Assembly: GCA_963807355.1 (NCBI GenBank)
Contig: CAWEBX010000018.1
Location: 1 to 64,000 of the forward strand
Direction of reading: 5' to 3'
From: Nitrobacter sp963807355
GTDB lineage: Bacteria > Pseudomonadota > Alphaproteobacteria > Rhizobiales > Xanthobacteraceae
Length of the DNA: 64,000 nt
In this document: positions 33,325 through 42,318 of the stretch, in pieces
Position numbering within the stretch: the first letter of the stretch is position 1
Layout of the letters: every line of letters starts with the position of its first letter
Made by a program: the position numbers and the translations under genes
Notes under the pieces: model-generated
Database searches by the model: none
What the model was told of the DNA's origin: nothing
Seen by the model: only the letters and a program-made list of their open reading frames with translations

Positions 33325-33915
33325 ATGCGCATAGGTCTGCTTGGCGGGTCGTTCAACCCGCCTCACGCCGCGCATCGTGCCGTCAGCCTGTATGCCTTGA
33401 AGCGGCTGGATCTCGACCGGGTCTGGTGGCTCGTTTCACCCGCCAATCCGCTCAAGGATGCGCGGGCGCTGCGCGCTCTCAGCGAACGCGCTGCTGCGGC
33501 GTCGGCAATGGCGAGTGATCCGCGGATCGATATCAGTTGTCTCGAAGCTGTCATCGGAACGCGCTACACCATTGACACCATAACCTATCTGCGACGCAGG
33601 TGCGCGAACGTGCGCTTTGTCTGGATCATGGGCGCCGATAATCTGGAGCAGTTTCATCGCTGGGAAAACTGGCAGCGGATCGCCGCCGCGGTGCCGATCG
33701 CAGTGGTCGATCGTCCGCCGCACAGTTTCCGCGCTCTTGCGGCGCCAGCCGCGCAGGCGCTTGCGCGGTGGCGTTTGCCCGAAGCCAGGGCCGACCGATT
33801 GGCCACGCACCGCCTGCCTGCCTGGGTTTTCCTCACGGGAATGAAATCGCGGTTGTCCTCGACCGGGCTGCGGAACCGGGACGGAACATGGATGGACGGA
33901 AGCCTTAAAACATGA
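33325..33915 (+). CDS. nadD: Nicotinate-nucleotide adenylyltransferase
   Basis: A 196-residue enzyme that forms nicotinate adenine dinucleotide in NAD synthesis. MRIGLLGGSFNPPHAAHRAV holds the nucleotidyl-transferase GGSFNPPHxxH motif; FVWIMGADNLEQFHRWENW and LSSTGLRNRDGT (the S-x-T-x-x-R motif) complete it. ATG 33325 is used; the frame is open 39 codons further up to 33208, and in relatives a non-homologous N-terminal extension is sometimes annotated. No clear ribosome site decides. Confidence 0.93.
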   Translation: MRIGLLGGSFNPPHAAHRAVSLYALKRLDLDRVWWLVSPANPLKDARALRALSERAAAASAMASDPRIDISCLEAVIGTRYTIDTITYLRRRCANVRFVWIMGADNLEQFHRWENWQRIAAAVPIAVVDRPPHSFRALAAPAAQALARWRLPEARADRLATHRLPAWVFLTGMKSRLSSTGLRNRDGTWMDGSLKT

Positions 33916-34031
33916 AGGCGCGGCCTCACTGGAATATTGAAACTTCCGCCCCTACATGCGTATTATAACCCATCGGTGCCGGGAGTCGGCGTCGGTACAG
34001 CGAAAGGAAATGGTCCCTGACCGCACCTGTA

Positions 34032-34496
34032 TTGTCCAGGTCTGCTTCATCCTCCTCGCCGGGATCGTCGGCGCTGAAGAGAACGAAAGCCAAGACCGAC
34101 GGGCCTAGAACACGAAGGACTTCGGCAGACGCCGTCATTGCGGAGGCGCAGCCGGATGTGGAACAGACCCTTAAGCTGATCCTTTCCCGCCTCGAGGATA
34201 TGAAGGCGGAAGATGCGGTCACCATCGACCTACGCGGCAGGTCGGCTTTTTCGGACTACATGGTCATCGCCACCGGTCGGTCCAACCGCCATGTCGGGGC
34301 TGTCGCCGAAAATGTGGCTAAGGGCCTCAAGGATGCTGGAGTCAAGAAAGTCCATATCGAGGGCATGCCCAATTGCGACTGGGTACTGATCGATTCCGGC
34401 GGTGTGATCGTGCATGTGTTCAGGCCTGAGGTTCGTGAATTCTACAATCTCGAGAGATTGTGGATACAAAACACGGCAACGGCGAAGACGGTCTGA
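34032..34496 (+). CDS. rsfS: Ribosome silencing factor RsfS
   Basis: The protein binds L14 and prevents subunit joining in starvation. The conserved part begins at about residue 40 (LKLILSRLEDMKAEDAVTID, LRGRSAFSDYMVIATGRSNR, HIEGMPNCDWVLIDSGGVIV, HVFRPEVREFYNLERLW). An Arg/Ser-rich start precedes it (SSSSPGSSALKRTKAKTDG). No ATG is available upstream of the core: TTG 34032 is used, CTG 34017 with AAAGGAAA before it is an alternative. It lies between nadD and rlmH, the normal order. Confidence 0.9.
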   Translation: MSRSASSSSPGSSALKRTKAKTDGPRTRRTSADAVIAEAQPDVEQTLKLILSRLEDMKAEDAVTIDLRGRSAFSDYMVIATGRSNRHVGAVAENVAKGLKDAGVKKVHIEGMPNCDWVLIDSGGVIVHVFRPEVREFYNLERLWIQNTATAKTV

Positions 34497-34541
34497 ACCG
34501 TTTGCCGCTGCGATTCAATTATCGCATGTCAGCGTGCGCAG

Positions 34542-35024
34542 ATGCGACTCGTCGTCGTTGCCGTTGGTCGTCTTAAGCAGGGTCCTGAGCGGGAGCTCGC
34601 CGATCGCTATCGCGGACGCTTCGAGGATATCGGGCGCAAGCTTGGCTTTCGCGGCTTGGATATCCATGAAATTGCGGAAAGTCGCGCCCGCGATGTTGAG
34701 CAGCGCATTCGCGAAGAGGCGGCCGCAGTTCTTGCTTTGGTTCCCGAAGAGATGGTCCTGGTGGCGCTGGACGAAAAAGGTAAAAATATCGACAGCGCCG
34801 CGTTTGCGGAACATCTTGGCCGCTGGCGGGATGAGTTGGTGGCGAGCACTGTTTTTATCATCGGCGGCGCGGACGGACTTTCGCCCGAATTGCGGCGCAG
34901 GGCTAGATTGAGCGTTGCGTTTGGTGCTGCCACTTGGCCGCATCAGATGGTACGCGTCATGTTGCTGGAGCAGATCTACCGGGCCGCGACCATCCTGGCC
35001 GGCCATCCTTATCACCGCGGTTAG
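34542..35024 (+). CDS. rlmH: 23S rRNA pseudouridine-1915 N3-methyltransferase
   Basis: A 160-residue SPOUT methyltransferase acting on helix 69 of 23S rRNA. MRLVVVAVGRLKQGPERELA begins the fold; VALDEKGKNIDSAAFAEHL and FIIGGADGLSPELRRRA form the knot that binds S-adenosylmethionine; VRVMLLEQIYRAATILAGHP then YHRG is the invariant end. The length is exactly that of the family. Confidence 0.95.
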   Translation: MRLVVVAVGRLKQGPERELADRYRGRFEDIGRKLGFRGLDIHEIAESRARDVEQRIREEAAAVLALVPEEMVLVALDEKGKNIDSAAFAEHLGRWRDELVASTVFIIGGADGLSPELRRRARLSVAFGAATWPHQMVRVMLLEQIYRAATILAGHPYHRG

Positions 35025-35064
35025 TGCGCTCGGCTGAACGCGCCGGCGCGAACGGATTAACATA

Positions 35065-36471
35065 GTGCGAGCAAACGAGCGCCGATCACCTGAATTGGGA
35101 CTGATCCAGGGCTTCCGTTCACGGTCCCAGGAGGTGCGATTCGGACAGTCGCCACCTGCTTCCATGCTTGTGATCTCAGCTTGTCTGCTTGCGGGTTTTT
35201 CGTCTGCGGTTTCGTCGTCCGTGATGGCGCAGACCGGAACACCCTCGCCGGCAAACCCGTCGGCGGACGACATCAAACAGCGCGAGCGGGATCTGGAAGC
35301 GGTACGGGCGCAGCAAAAGAGCGCGGTTGAATTACAGGAGCGACTGAAGGCCGACATTGCGGCGATTGGTCAAAATCGCGCCAAGCTCAATCAACAGTTG
35401 ATCGATGTCGCCGCCAGTGTCCGTGACATCGAGACCAAAATTGCAGAGGCCGAAGCGCGCCTGCTGCCGCTCGATGCCCGCGAGCAGGAAATCCGAGCCT
35501 CGCTGGATTCGCGGCGGTCGGAGATCGTGGAAGTGCTCGCCGCCCTCCAGCGCGCCGGCCGCCGCACACCGCCCGCTTTGCTGGTGCGGCCGGAGGATGC
35601 TTTGCAGTCTTTGCGCACCGCGATTCTGCTCGGCTCCGTTGTGCCGGAGATGCGCGTGCGCGCGGAAAAGCTCGTGGCTGATCTCGATGAACTTGTCGGC
35701 CTTCGGAAATCAATCGCCGCCGAGCGAGATCGGATGGCGGCCAATCGCGACAGCCTCAAGGACGAACAAACCCGTTTGGCGACGCTGGTGGACGAACGAC
35801 AACGGCAGCAAAGCGGTATCGAAAAAAATATGGCCGTGGAGGCGGCGCGTGCGGTCGAACTGTCGCGCCAGGTCGACACGCTGCAAGGCCTGATCGCGAA
35901 GATGGAGCAGGATCTCAAGAGCGCGGCCAAGGCGGCGGCGACAGCCAGCCGGCAAGGTGTTCCGGGAGCGCTCAATGGCAAGCCGGATCTGGGTGCCCTC
36001 AAGGATCCCGGCCGGCTCAGTCCGGCTATTGCCTTTGCGTCGGCCAAGGGCTTGTTGGCGCTGCCGGTTAACGGCACGAAGATTCGTGATTTCGGCGGCT
36101 CCGATGGTGCCGGTGGCGCGGAAAAAGGCATTTCGTTAGCCGCCCGTCCTGGCGCTCAGGTCACGACACCCTGTGACGGCTGGGTGGTGTATGCGGGACC
36201 GTTCCGTAGTTATGGACAACTCTTGATCCTCAATGCCGGGGGCGGGTATCATGTGCTGATCGCCGGCATGGAACGTATTTCGGTTAACATCGGCCAGTTC
36301 GTGTTGACCGGGGAGCCGGTAGCGACGATGGGATCGACTTCCCGTGTCGCCTCGATTCTCGCGGCAAACGCTAGTCAGCCCGTCCTCTACATTGAGTTCC
36401 GTAAGGACGGCACTCCCATTGATCCAGGCCCGTGGTGGGTCGCAAACAAAGGTCAAAAGGTTCGCGGATGA
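35065..36471 (+). CDS. EnvC-like murein hydrolase activator
   Basis: A 468-residue periplasmic protein. GTG 35065 opens a 33-residue basic lead before a signal sequence (MLVISACLLAGFSSAVSSSV from ATG 35164, an alternative start). Long coiled coils occupy about residues 65-300 (KQRERDLEAVRAQQKSAVEL, EEAEARLLP-type heptads). The C-terminal LytM/M23 domain (TKIRDFGGSDGAGGAEKGIS, GAQVTTPCDGWVVYAGPFRS, GYHVLIAGMERI) lacks the His and Asp pair that binds zinc: GIS stands where active enzymes have GID. It therefore probably activates an amidase rather than cutting peptidoglycan. Its stop overlaps the ctpA start. Confidence 0.85.
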   Translation: MRANERRSPELGLIQGFRSRSQEVRFGQSPPASMLVISACLLAGFSSAVSSSVMAQTGTPSPANPSADDIKQRERDLEAVRAQQKSAVELQERLKADIAAIGQNRAKLNQQLIDVAASVRDIETKIAEAEARLLPLDAREQEIRASLDSRRSEIVEVLAALQRAGRRTPPALLVRPEDALQSLRTAILLGSVVPEMRVRAEKLVADLDELVGLRKSIAAERDRMAANRDSLKDEQTRLATLVDERQRQQSGIEKNMAVEAARAVELSRQVDTLQGLIAKMEQDLKSAAKAAATASRQGVPGALNGKPDLGALKDPGRLSPAIAFASAKGLLALPVNGTKIRDFGGSDGAGGAEKGISLAARPGAQVTTPCDGWVVYAGPFRSYGQLLILNAGGGYHVLIAGMERISVNIGQFVLTGEPVATMGSTSRVASILAANASQPVLYIEFRKDGTPIDPGPWWVANKGQKVRG

Positions 36472-37823
36472 TGCGCAAGGTTTCCCTTATTGTTCTCAGC
36501 GCCGCAGCGGGTGCCGCGTTGACGCTGTTCGTGACACAGCCGCGGTCTATGACGATGGGATCAAGCGCGCGAGCCGCAACGTCGGATACCTATCGCCAGC
36601 TCAATCTGTTCGGCGATGTGTTCGAACGTGTCCGTACCGACTACGTCGAAAAGCCTGACGACAGCAAGCTGGTCGAATCGGCGATCAGCGGCATGCTCAC
36701 GGGTCTTGATCCGCATTCGAGCTATATGGATGCGAAGAGCTTCCGCGACATGCAGGTGCAGACACGCGGTGAGTTTGGAGGTCTCGGCATCGAGGTCACG
36801 ATGGAGGATGGCCTGGTCAAGGTGGTCTCGCCGATCGACGACACGCCGGCATCCAAGGCGGGTATCCTGGCAAACGACATCATCACCAATCTCGACGACG
36901 AGGCGGTGCAGGGACTGACCCTCAATCAGGCCGTCGACAAGATGCGCGGCCCGATCGGCACCAAGATCAGGCTAAAGATCATCCGCAAGGGACAGGACAA
37001 TCCGATCGACGTGACGCTGGTGCGCGACAACATTCGCGTCCGTTCGGTCCGTTCGCGGATCGAATCCGACGACGTCGCCTATATCCGCATCACGACATTC
37101 AACGAGCAGACCACCGAGGGGCTCAAGAAGTCGATTTCCGACCTGCAAAGCCAGCTTGGCGACAAGCTCAAGGGTTACATCATCGACCTGCGCAACAACC
37201 CGGGCGGGCTGCTCGAGGAAGCGGTGACCGTTTCGGATGCCTTCCTCGATCGCGGCGAGATCGTGTCGACGCGCGGCCGCAATGCCGAGGAAACCCAGCG
37301 GCGCAGCGCACATCCCGGCGACCTCACCAAGGGCAAACCCGTGATCGTTCTGACCAACGGCGGGTCGGCATCGGCTTCCGAAATCGTCGCCGGCGCATTG
37401 CAGGACCACAAGCGGGCAACATTGATCGGGACCCGTTCGTTCGGCAAGGGCTCGGTGCAGACCATCATTCCGCTCGGGTCGGGCAATGGCGCGCTCCGGC
37501 TGACGACCGCGCGCTATTATACGCCCGCGGGCCGTTCGATTCAGGCCAAGGGTATCGTTCCGGATATTGAGGTGCTTCAGGATGTGCCTGATGAACTGAA
37601 GTCAAGGACCGATACCAAGGGCGAGGCCTCGCTGCGGGGGCACCTACGGAACGGCACCGACGAGAAGACAGGCTCGCAATCCTACGTCCCGCCGGACACC
37701 AAGAACGACAAGGCCCTCAAGATGGCCGATGACCTTCTGCACGGCGTCAAGATCAACGCCTCGTCACCGTCCCCCAGCAACAAGGCGGCGATTGAAAAGC
37801 CCGCAAACAAGGCAGCGAACTGA
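36468..37823 (+). CDS. ctpA: Carboxyl-terminal processing protease (S41)
   Basis: A 451-residue periplasmic protease. ATG 36468 overlaps the envC stop (GGATGATG). A signal sequence (VSLIVLSAAAGAALTLFVT) leads to a PDZ domain at about residues 90-175 (GGLGIEVTMEDGLVKVVSPI, ASKAGILANDIITNLD). The catalytic S41 part holds DLRNNPGGLLEEAV, TNGGSASASEIVAGALQDHK (nucleophile Ser) and GTRSFGKGSVQTI (Lys base). The tail is low-complexity Ser/Pro/Lys. It trims periplasmic proteins; the link with an EnvC-type activator hints at cell-wall hydrolase control. Confidence 0.94.
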   Translation: MMRKVSLIVLSAAAGAALTLFVTQPRSMTMGSSARAATSDTYRQLNLFGDVFERVRTDYVEKPDDSKLVESAISGMLTGLDPHSSYMDAKSFRDMQVQTRGEFGGLGIEVTMEDGLVKVVSPIDDTPASKAGILANDIITNLDDEAVQGLTLNQAVDKMRGPIGTKIRLKIIRKGQDNPIDVTLVRDNIRVRSVRSRIESDDVAYIRITTFNEQTTEGLKKSISDLQSQLGDKLKGYIIDLRNNPGGLLEEAVTVSDAFLDRGEIVSTRGRNAEETQRRSAHPGDLTKGKPVIVLTNGGSASASEIVAGALQDHKRATLIGTRSFGKGSVQTIIPLGSGNGALRLTTARYYTPAGRSIQAKGIVPDIEVLQDVPDELKSRTDTKGEASLRGHLRNGTDEKTGSQSYVPPDTKNDKALKMADDLLHGVKINASSPSPSNKAAIEKPANKAAN

Positions 37824-37849
37824 TCCTTTGAAATAATCAGGTTTTTCGG

Positions 37850-37883
37850 ATTCGGGCGGCCTCTGGGTCGCCCGAATTCGTTT
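37850..37883 (+). terminator. Hairpin behind ctpA
   Basis: ATTCGGGCG pairs fully with CGCCCGAAT across a 10-base loop, followed by TCGTTT. A likely terminator of the envC-ctpA unit. Confidence 0.6.
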
Positions 37884-37978
37884 GCGAGTGGGGTCACTTC
37901 AGGCGTCGCTGTCAGATCTCGCGTTGCCGCCTTTGCGAGCGCCCATGGTATTCTCAATTCGGATGATTCGAGGGGGCC

Positions 37979-39184
37979 ATGGCCGATACCGCCGACGATC
38001 TCAGCACGCCGCTTGGACAGAACTTCGCGCCCAAGCGCCGCTTACGGCTTCCTGTCACGCTGACACAGGTGGCCGGCTTTTTGCTGGGATCGATCCTTGT
38101 CGTCTTTCTGGGCTTTGTTTTCTTCAATCACGATCCTCTCGGCGGCGAACCCGTGGCGCGGGTTGCGATCCAGCAGACCTCGGTCAGCGACGACAAGCCT
38201 GCGGCCATCAGATCCGCGCCGCAGCAGCCGGACAGTGCCGCCGCCGTTGCCGCTCAATCCGCAACCGGACAGAAGACCATCACCATCATCGACGGATCCA
38301 GCGGATCGCGTCAGGACGTCGTCGTCTCCGGTCCTGATTCCAATACGGCGGACGCCGGCTCACCGGCGGTGGCAACGGGAGTCGGTCAGCATCTGTTGGA
38401 AAAGTCGCGTTATGGAATGATTCCGGTTGTCGCTGCCGACGGACTGAAGCCTTTCAAGGCTTATGCAATGGGCACCGAGGCGGATCGCGCGAAGGCTGCA
38501 AAGACGCCGGTGGTTGCCATCGTGGTCAGCGGTCTCGGCGTCGGTGCGACGAAAACCACCGATGCAATCATGAAACTGCCGTCAGCCGTAACGCTGGCGT
38601 TCACACCCTATGGCTCTAATCCGGGTAAGATGGTGGAACAGGCGCACGCGCAACGTCACGAGGTGCTGCTGCAAGTCCCTATGGAGCCCTATGATTATCC
38701 CGACAACGACCCCGGACCGCAAACACTGCTCACGACACTTGGCGCCGAGCAGAATATCGATCGCCTTCATTGGCAGCTGAGCCGCTTTCAAGGCTATGTC
38801 GGCCTGACCAATTTCATGGGAGCGCGTTTTGTCACTGCGGCTACGGTCATGCAGCCATTCATTCGCGAGGCAGCAGGGCGAGGTCTCGGCTACCTCGACG
38901 ACGGAACTGCGCCGACGAGCGTGGCGGGTCAACTTGCGGAAAGGCAGGCTATGCCTTTCGCCAAGGCCGACCTGACCATTGATGCCGTTCCGACCTCGGT
39001 AGAGATCGACAAGGCGCTCGCAAGACTTGAGGAACTGGCAATGAAGCGGGGGACCGCCGTGGGCATGACTTCGGCGCTTCCGGTTTCCATCGACCGAATT
39101 GGCGCTTGGATCAAGGGTCTCGAAAGCCGTGGCGTGACGCTTGTGCCATTGACAACCGCGATGCTGAAATCAAAATCGAACTAG
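37979..39184 (+). CDS. Divergent polysaccharide deacetylase family protein (YibQ-like)
   Basis: A 401-residue membrane-anchored periplasmic protein from ATG 37979 (GAGGGGG site). The N-terminus is cytoplasmic, with one helix at about residues 28-48 (VAGFLLGSILVVFLGFVFFN), then a Pro/Ala/Ser linker. The deacetylase-like domain begins at about 182: VVAIVVSGLGVGATKTTDAI, LAFTPYGSNPGKMVEQAHAQ, HEVLLQVPMEPYDYPDNDPG, FMGARFVTAA. In this family the metal-binding triad of true NodB enzymes is altered (VSGLG where NodB has DD). It often follows ctpA and may act in cell-wall remodelling; the reaction is unproven. Confidence 0.9.
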   Translation: MADTADDLSTPLGQNFAPKRRLRLPVTLTQVAGFLLGSILVVFLGFVFFNHDPLGGEPVARVAIQQTSVSDDKPAAIRSAPQQPDSAAAVAAQSATGQKTITIIDGSSGSRQDVVVSGPDSNTADAGSPAVATGVGQHLLEKSRYGMIPVVAADGLKPFKAYAMGTEADRAKAAKTPVVAIVVSGLGVGATKTTDAIMKLPSAVTLAFTPYGSNPGKMVEQAHAQRHEVLLQVPMEPYDYPDNDPGPQTLLTTLGAEQNIDRLHWQLSRFQGYVGLTNFMGARFVTAATVMQPFIREAAGRGLGYLDDGTAPTSVAGQLAERQAMPFAKADLTIDAVPTSVEIDKALARLEELAMKRGTAVGMTSALPVSIDRIGAWIKGLESRGVTLVPLTTAMLKSKSN

Positions 39185-39200
39185 CCTTCCGCATTTGATG

Positions 39201-39281
39201 GAATCAGAAGCGTGGCTCTATGATTTTGGCTGACGCGTTTTCTTCACGCGAACCGGTATCCACTTCGCTCGAAAACGCTTT
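39201..39281. repeat. Dispersed intergenic repeat, copy B
   Basis: It shares GAATCAGAAGCG, GCTCTATGATTTTG, ACGCGTTTTCTTCACGCGAA and CCGGTATCCACTTCGCTCGA with copies at 29302 and 49087. It lies between the YibQ-like gene and rppH and probably carries rppH's upstream region. Confidence 0.75.
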
Positions 39282-39335
39282 AATCCGAGTCCTTTCCGTT
39301 CTCAGGGCGGAGGAGGCGTGCAAGGCATTGATGGA

Positions 39336-39836
39336 ATGGCGCGTTACGACGATCTACCCTACCGCACTTGCGTCGGCATGATGCTGTTCAACGAGAGGGG
39401 GCTCGTTTTCATTGGTCGCCGCGCAGGCATTGAGCAGGTCGATGACCAGCATGTCTGGCAGATGCCGCAAGGCGGCGTCGATCCCGGCGAGGACACATGG
39501 CTCGCGGCGAAACGCGAACTCTATGAGGAGACCAGCATTCGCTCGGTCGAGAAACTCGCTGAGGTATCTGACTGGCTGATCTATGACATTCCACGCACTG
39601 TGGCTGGACGGGCCTGGAAGGGCCGCTATCGCGGACAGCGCCAGAAGTGGTATGCGATGCGCTTCACCGGCAAGGACAACGAGATCGACGTCGCTAATCC
39701 GGGCGATGGCCACAAGCCAGAATTTATCGCCTGGCGCTGGGAGCCGATGCAGAACCTGACCCGGTTAGTCGTGCCTTTCAAGCGCCCGGTCTATGAGCGC
39801 GTGGTCAAGGAATTCACGAGCCTCTCCGGCGGTTAG
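39336..39836 (+). CDS. rppH: RNA pyrophosphohydrolase
   Basis: This Nudix enzyme removes pyrophosphate from mRNA 5' ends and so starts decay. The Nudix box is GGVDPGEDTWLAAKRELYEE (G-x5-E-x7-R-E-x2-E-E complete). MARYDDLPYRTCVGMMLFNE, PRTVAGRAWKGRYRGQRQKW and the final FKRPVYERVVKEF match alphaproteobacterial RppH. ATG 39336 is preferred since relatives begin MARYxDLPYR; a GTG at 39318 is nearer to the GGAGGAGG sequence. Confidence 0.93.
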   Translation: MARYDDLPYRTCVGMMLFNERGLVFIGRRAGIEQVDDQHVWQMPQGGVDPGEDTWLAAKRELYEETSIRSVEKLAEVSDWLIYDIPRTVAGRAWKGRYRGQRQKWYAMRFTGKDNEIDVANPGDGHKPEFIAWRWEPMQNLTRLVVPFKRPVYERVVKEFTSLSGG

Positions 39837-39881
39837 AGCACACGCGCGGCGCATCCGAAACCCGATCGCCGGTTATGTGGC

Positions 39882-40289
39882 TCAGTGCATTGCCGTCGTA
39901 TTGAGCTGACTCTGAATGCTCTTGAAATGATCCAGCCGCTCGATGGCCCTGTCGAGCTCGGACCCCTCCTTTTCCGCCAACTGGGCTTCCATGCTCGCGA
40001 TCGTGTCAGCGAACTGCGTACGATCAAGCTCCTCGATGGAGGTGGCTACGTCGGCGAGGACGGTCAGGCCCTTCTCCGAGACTTCGGCGAGGCCGCCGAG
40101 CACGATGATCTTCTGTCGTGTGCCGCCAGCGGTGACGGTCAGGATTCCGGGGCGGATCGCCGCAACGACGGGCGCGTGGCCGGCAAGGACGCCGAAGTCA
40201 CCCTCGACGCCGGGGATGTCGACCTGATCGACTTCGCCGGAGAAAGCGAGCTTTTCAGGGGAGACGAGATCGAAATGGAAAGTCGCCAT
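39882..40289 (-). CDS. atpC: ATP synthase F1 epsilon subunit
   Basis: A 135-residue subunit of the rotor stalk. MATFHFDLVSPEKLAFSGEV, DIPGVEGDFGVLAGHAPVVA and RPGILTV form the beta-sandwich; the C-terminal helix pair (EELDRTQFADTIASMEAQLA, then HFKSIQSQLNTT) is the inhibitory part. Start ATG 40289; an in-frame ATG at 40313 adds eight residues. Last gene of atpH-A-G-(ohr)-D-C. Confidence 0.95.
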   Translation of the reverse strand: MATFHFDLVSPEKLAFSGEVDQVDIPGVEGDFGVLAGHAPVVAAIRPGILTVTAGGTRQKIIVLGGLAEVSEKGLTVLADVATSIEELDRTQFADTIASMEAQLAEKEGSELDRAIERLDHFKSIQSQLNTTAMH

Positions 40290-40304
40290 GGTACTCAGTC
40301 TCTC

Positions 40305-40394
40305 TGTTGTCACCCGCGGGCTTGACCCACGGGTCCATCAGTCAAGATAGTCTGTCTATCGATGGATTGCCGGGTCAGGCCCGGCAATGACGCA
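40305..40394. repeat. Palindromic intergenic repeat in the atpD-atpC gap
   Basis: ATTGCCGGGTCAGGCCCGGC-AATGACG is an inverted repeat of a type very common between genes in Bradyrhizobium relatives. A second arm (ACCCGCGGGCTTGACCCACG-GGTCCATC) lies 40 bases away. It could form a stable hairpin in the operon message and reduce atpC expression relative to atpD. Confidence 0.65.
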
Positions 40395-40399
40395 GTTGT

Positions 40400-41830
40400 T
40401 TAAGCCGCTTCGGCCGCGAGCTTCTTGCCCTTCTCGACGGCTTCCTCGATGGTGCCGACCATATAGAACGCCGCTTCCGGCAGATGGTCGTATTTGCCTT
40501 GGCAAAGGTCGCGGAAGCCCTTGATGGTGTCGGCGAGATCGACGAACTTGCCCGGCGAGCCGGTGAACACCTCGGCGACGAAGAACGGCTGCGACAGGAA
40601 ACGCTCGACCTTGCGGGCGCGGGCCACCGTGAGTTTGTCCTCTTCCGACAGTTCGTCCATGCCGAGAATGGCGATGATGTCCTGCAGCGACTTGTAACGT
40701 TGTAGAACCTGCTGCACGAGGCGCGCCGTCTGGTAGTGTTCCTCGCCGACGATCAGCGGCGACAGCATGCGCGAGGTCGAGTCGAGCGGGTCCACCGCCG
40801 GGTAGATGCCTTTCTCCGAAATGGCGCGGTTGAGCACCGTGGTCGCGTCGAGATGCGCGAACGAGGTGGCCGGCGCCGGGTCGGTCAGGTCGTCGGCGGG
40901 AACGTAAATCGCCTGCACCGAGGTGATCGAGCCCTTGTTGGTGGTGGTGATGCGCTCCTGCAGCGCACCCATGTCGGTGGCGAGCGTCGGCTGATATCCA
41001 ACGGCGCTGGGGATGCGGCCGAGCAGCGCCGACACTTCAGAGCCTGCCTGCGTGAAGCGGAAGATGTTGTCGACGAAGAACAGCACGTCCTGGCCCTGGT
41101 CGCGGAAGTGTTCTGCGACCGTGAGGCCGGACAGCGCAACGCGCGCACGCGCCCCGGGCGGCTCGTTCATCTGACCGTAGACCAGCGCGCACTTCGAGCC
41201 TTCGCCGCCGCCCTTCTTGTTGACACCGGATTCGATGAATTCGTGATAGAGATCGTTGCCTTCGCGGGTACGCTCGCCGACGCCGGCGAACACCGAATAA
41301 CCGCCGTGCGCCTTGGCGACGTTGTTGATCAGTTCCTGAATCAGCACCGTCTTGCCCACGCCGGCGCCGCCGAACAACCCGATCTTGCCGCCCTTGGCAT
41401 AAGGCGCCAGCAGGTCCACGACCTTGATGCCGGTGACGAGAATTTCCGCCTCGGTTGACTGGTCGGTATAGGACGGCGCCTCTTGGTGAATCGGACGCAG
41501 GTCGTCGGCCTTGACCGGGCCCTGCTCGTCCACGGGCTCGCCGATCACATTCATAATGCGACCCAGCGTGCCTGCGCCGACCGGCACCCGGATCGGCGCG
41601 CCGGTGTCGGTAACGTCCTGGCCGCGCACCAGACCCTCGGTGGTGTCCATCGCGATGGTGCGCACCGTGGATTCGCCAAGATGCTGCGCCACTTCCAGAA
41701 CCAGGCGGTTGTCGCCGTTCTTGGTTTCGATGGCGTTGAGAATAGCCGGCAGGTGGCCTTCGAACTGCACGTCGACGACGGCGCCGATGACCTGCGTGAT
41801 GCGTCCGGTCTGATTGGCGGGGGATGCCAT
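40400..41830 (-). CDS. atpD: ATP synthase F1 beta subunit
   Basis: The 476-residue catalytic subunit. GRITQVIGAVVDVQFEGHLP is the beta-barrel, GGAGVGKTVLIQELINNVAK the P-loop, and ALSGLTVAEHFRDQGQDVLF includes the region before the catalytic Glu. DPAPATSFAHLDATTVLNRA is the DELSEED-side signature (DELSEED itself reads ELSEED, in MDELSEEDKLT). CTAAGGAGATATTTCTA precedes the ATG, a strong ribosome site. Confidence 0.97.
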   Translation of the reverse strand: MASPANQTGRITQVIGAVVDVQFEGHLPAILNAIETKNGDNRLVLEVAQHLGESTVRTIAMDTTEGLVRGQDVTDTGAPIRVPVGAGTLGRIMNVIGEPVDEQGPVKADDLRPIHQEAPSYTDQSTEAEILVTGIKVVDLLAPYAKGGKIGLFGGAGVGKTVLIQELINNVAKAHGGYSVFAGVGERTREGNDLYHEFIESGVNKKGGGEGSKCALVYGQMNEPPGARARVALSGLTVAEHFRDQGQDVLFFVDNIFRFTQAGSEVSALLGRIPSAVGYQPTLATDMGALQERITTTNKGSITSVQAIYVPADDLTDPAPATSFAHLDATTVLNRAISEKGIYPAVDPLDSTSRMLSPLIVGEEHYQTARLVQQVLQRYKSLQDIIAILGMDELSEEDKLTVARARKVERFLSQPFFVAEVFTGSPGKFVDLADTIKGFRDLCQGKYDHLPEAAFYMVGTIEEAVEKGKKLAAEAA

Positions 41831-41867
41831 TAGAAATATCTCCTTAGAACTCGTTTTTAGTTTGCGC

Positions 41868-41917
41868 GTGATCTAATCTGAAAACCGGTTTCCACTTTTC
41901 AGGATCAAGCGCTTTAG
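41868..41917. repeat. Repeat between atpD and ohr
   Basis: The plus strand reads TGAAAACCGGTTTCCACTTT then TCAGGATCAAGCGCTT. AACCGGT.TCCACTT is shared with the larger intergenic repeats at 29302, 39201 and 49087, and this version is widespread in Rhizobiales. It marks the left edge of the inserted ohr gene. Confidence 0.6.
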
Positions 41918-42318
41918 ACGGCGGTCAATTTGACGGGCACATTACCCTTGGTCGCCTTGGAATAAGGACAGATGGTGTGAGCGTCTTCGATCAGCGCTTG
42001 CAGCTTCGCCTTGTCGGCACCGGGCAGAGCGACCTTCAATTCGGCAGCGAGCGAGAATGCGCCGTCATCGATATTAAGCGTGACTTCGCAGGTCACCCTG
42101 GCGGCCTGCCCGTCGAGACCATGCTTCTTCGCCAGAACGAGAATGGCCTGTCCAAAGCAGGAGGACCAGCCAAGCGCGAACAGCTGTTCCGGATTGTGGC
42201 CGTCGCCGGCACCGCCGAGATCCTTCGGAAGCGCCATCGCCAATGCCAGCGCACCGCCGTCGAGGACGGCGCGGCCATTGCGGCCGCCGCTCGTTGTCGC
42301 CTTCGTGACGTAAGCCAT
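41914..42318 (-). CDS. Organic hydroperoxide resistance protein (Ohr/OsmC family)
   Basis: A 134-residue thiol peroxidase that reduces organic hydroperoxides. The first catalytic Cys lies in LFALGWSSCFGQAILVLAKK, the second in EDAHTICPYSKATKGNVPVK; both are present, and RVTCEVTLNIDD gives a third Cys. The order of motifs follows Ohr (GGRNGRAVLDGGALALAMAL-PKDLGG) more than OsmC. CAGGAGCG precedes the ATG, 14 bases after the atpG stop, so it is read within the ATP synthase transcript. Its presence there is unusual. Confidence 0.9.
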   Translation of the reverse strand: MAYVTKATTSGGRNGRAVLDGGALALAMALPKDLGGAGDGHNPEQLFALGWSSCFGQAILVLAKKHGLDGQAARVTCEVTLNIDDGAFSLAAELKVALPGADKAKLQALIEDAHTICPYSKATKGNVPVKLTAV

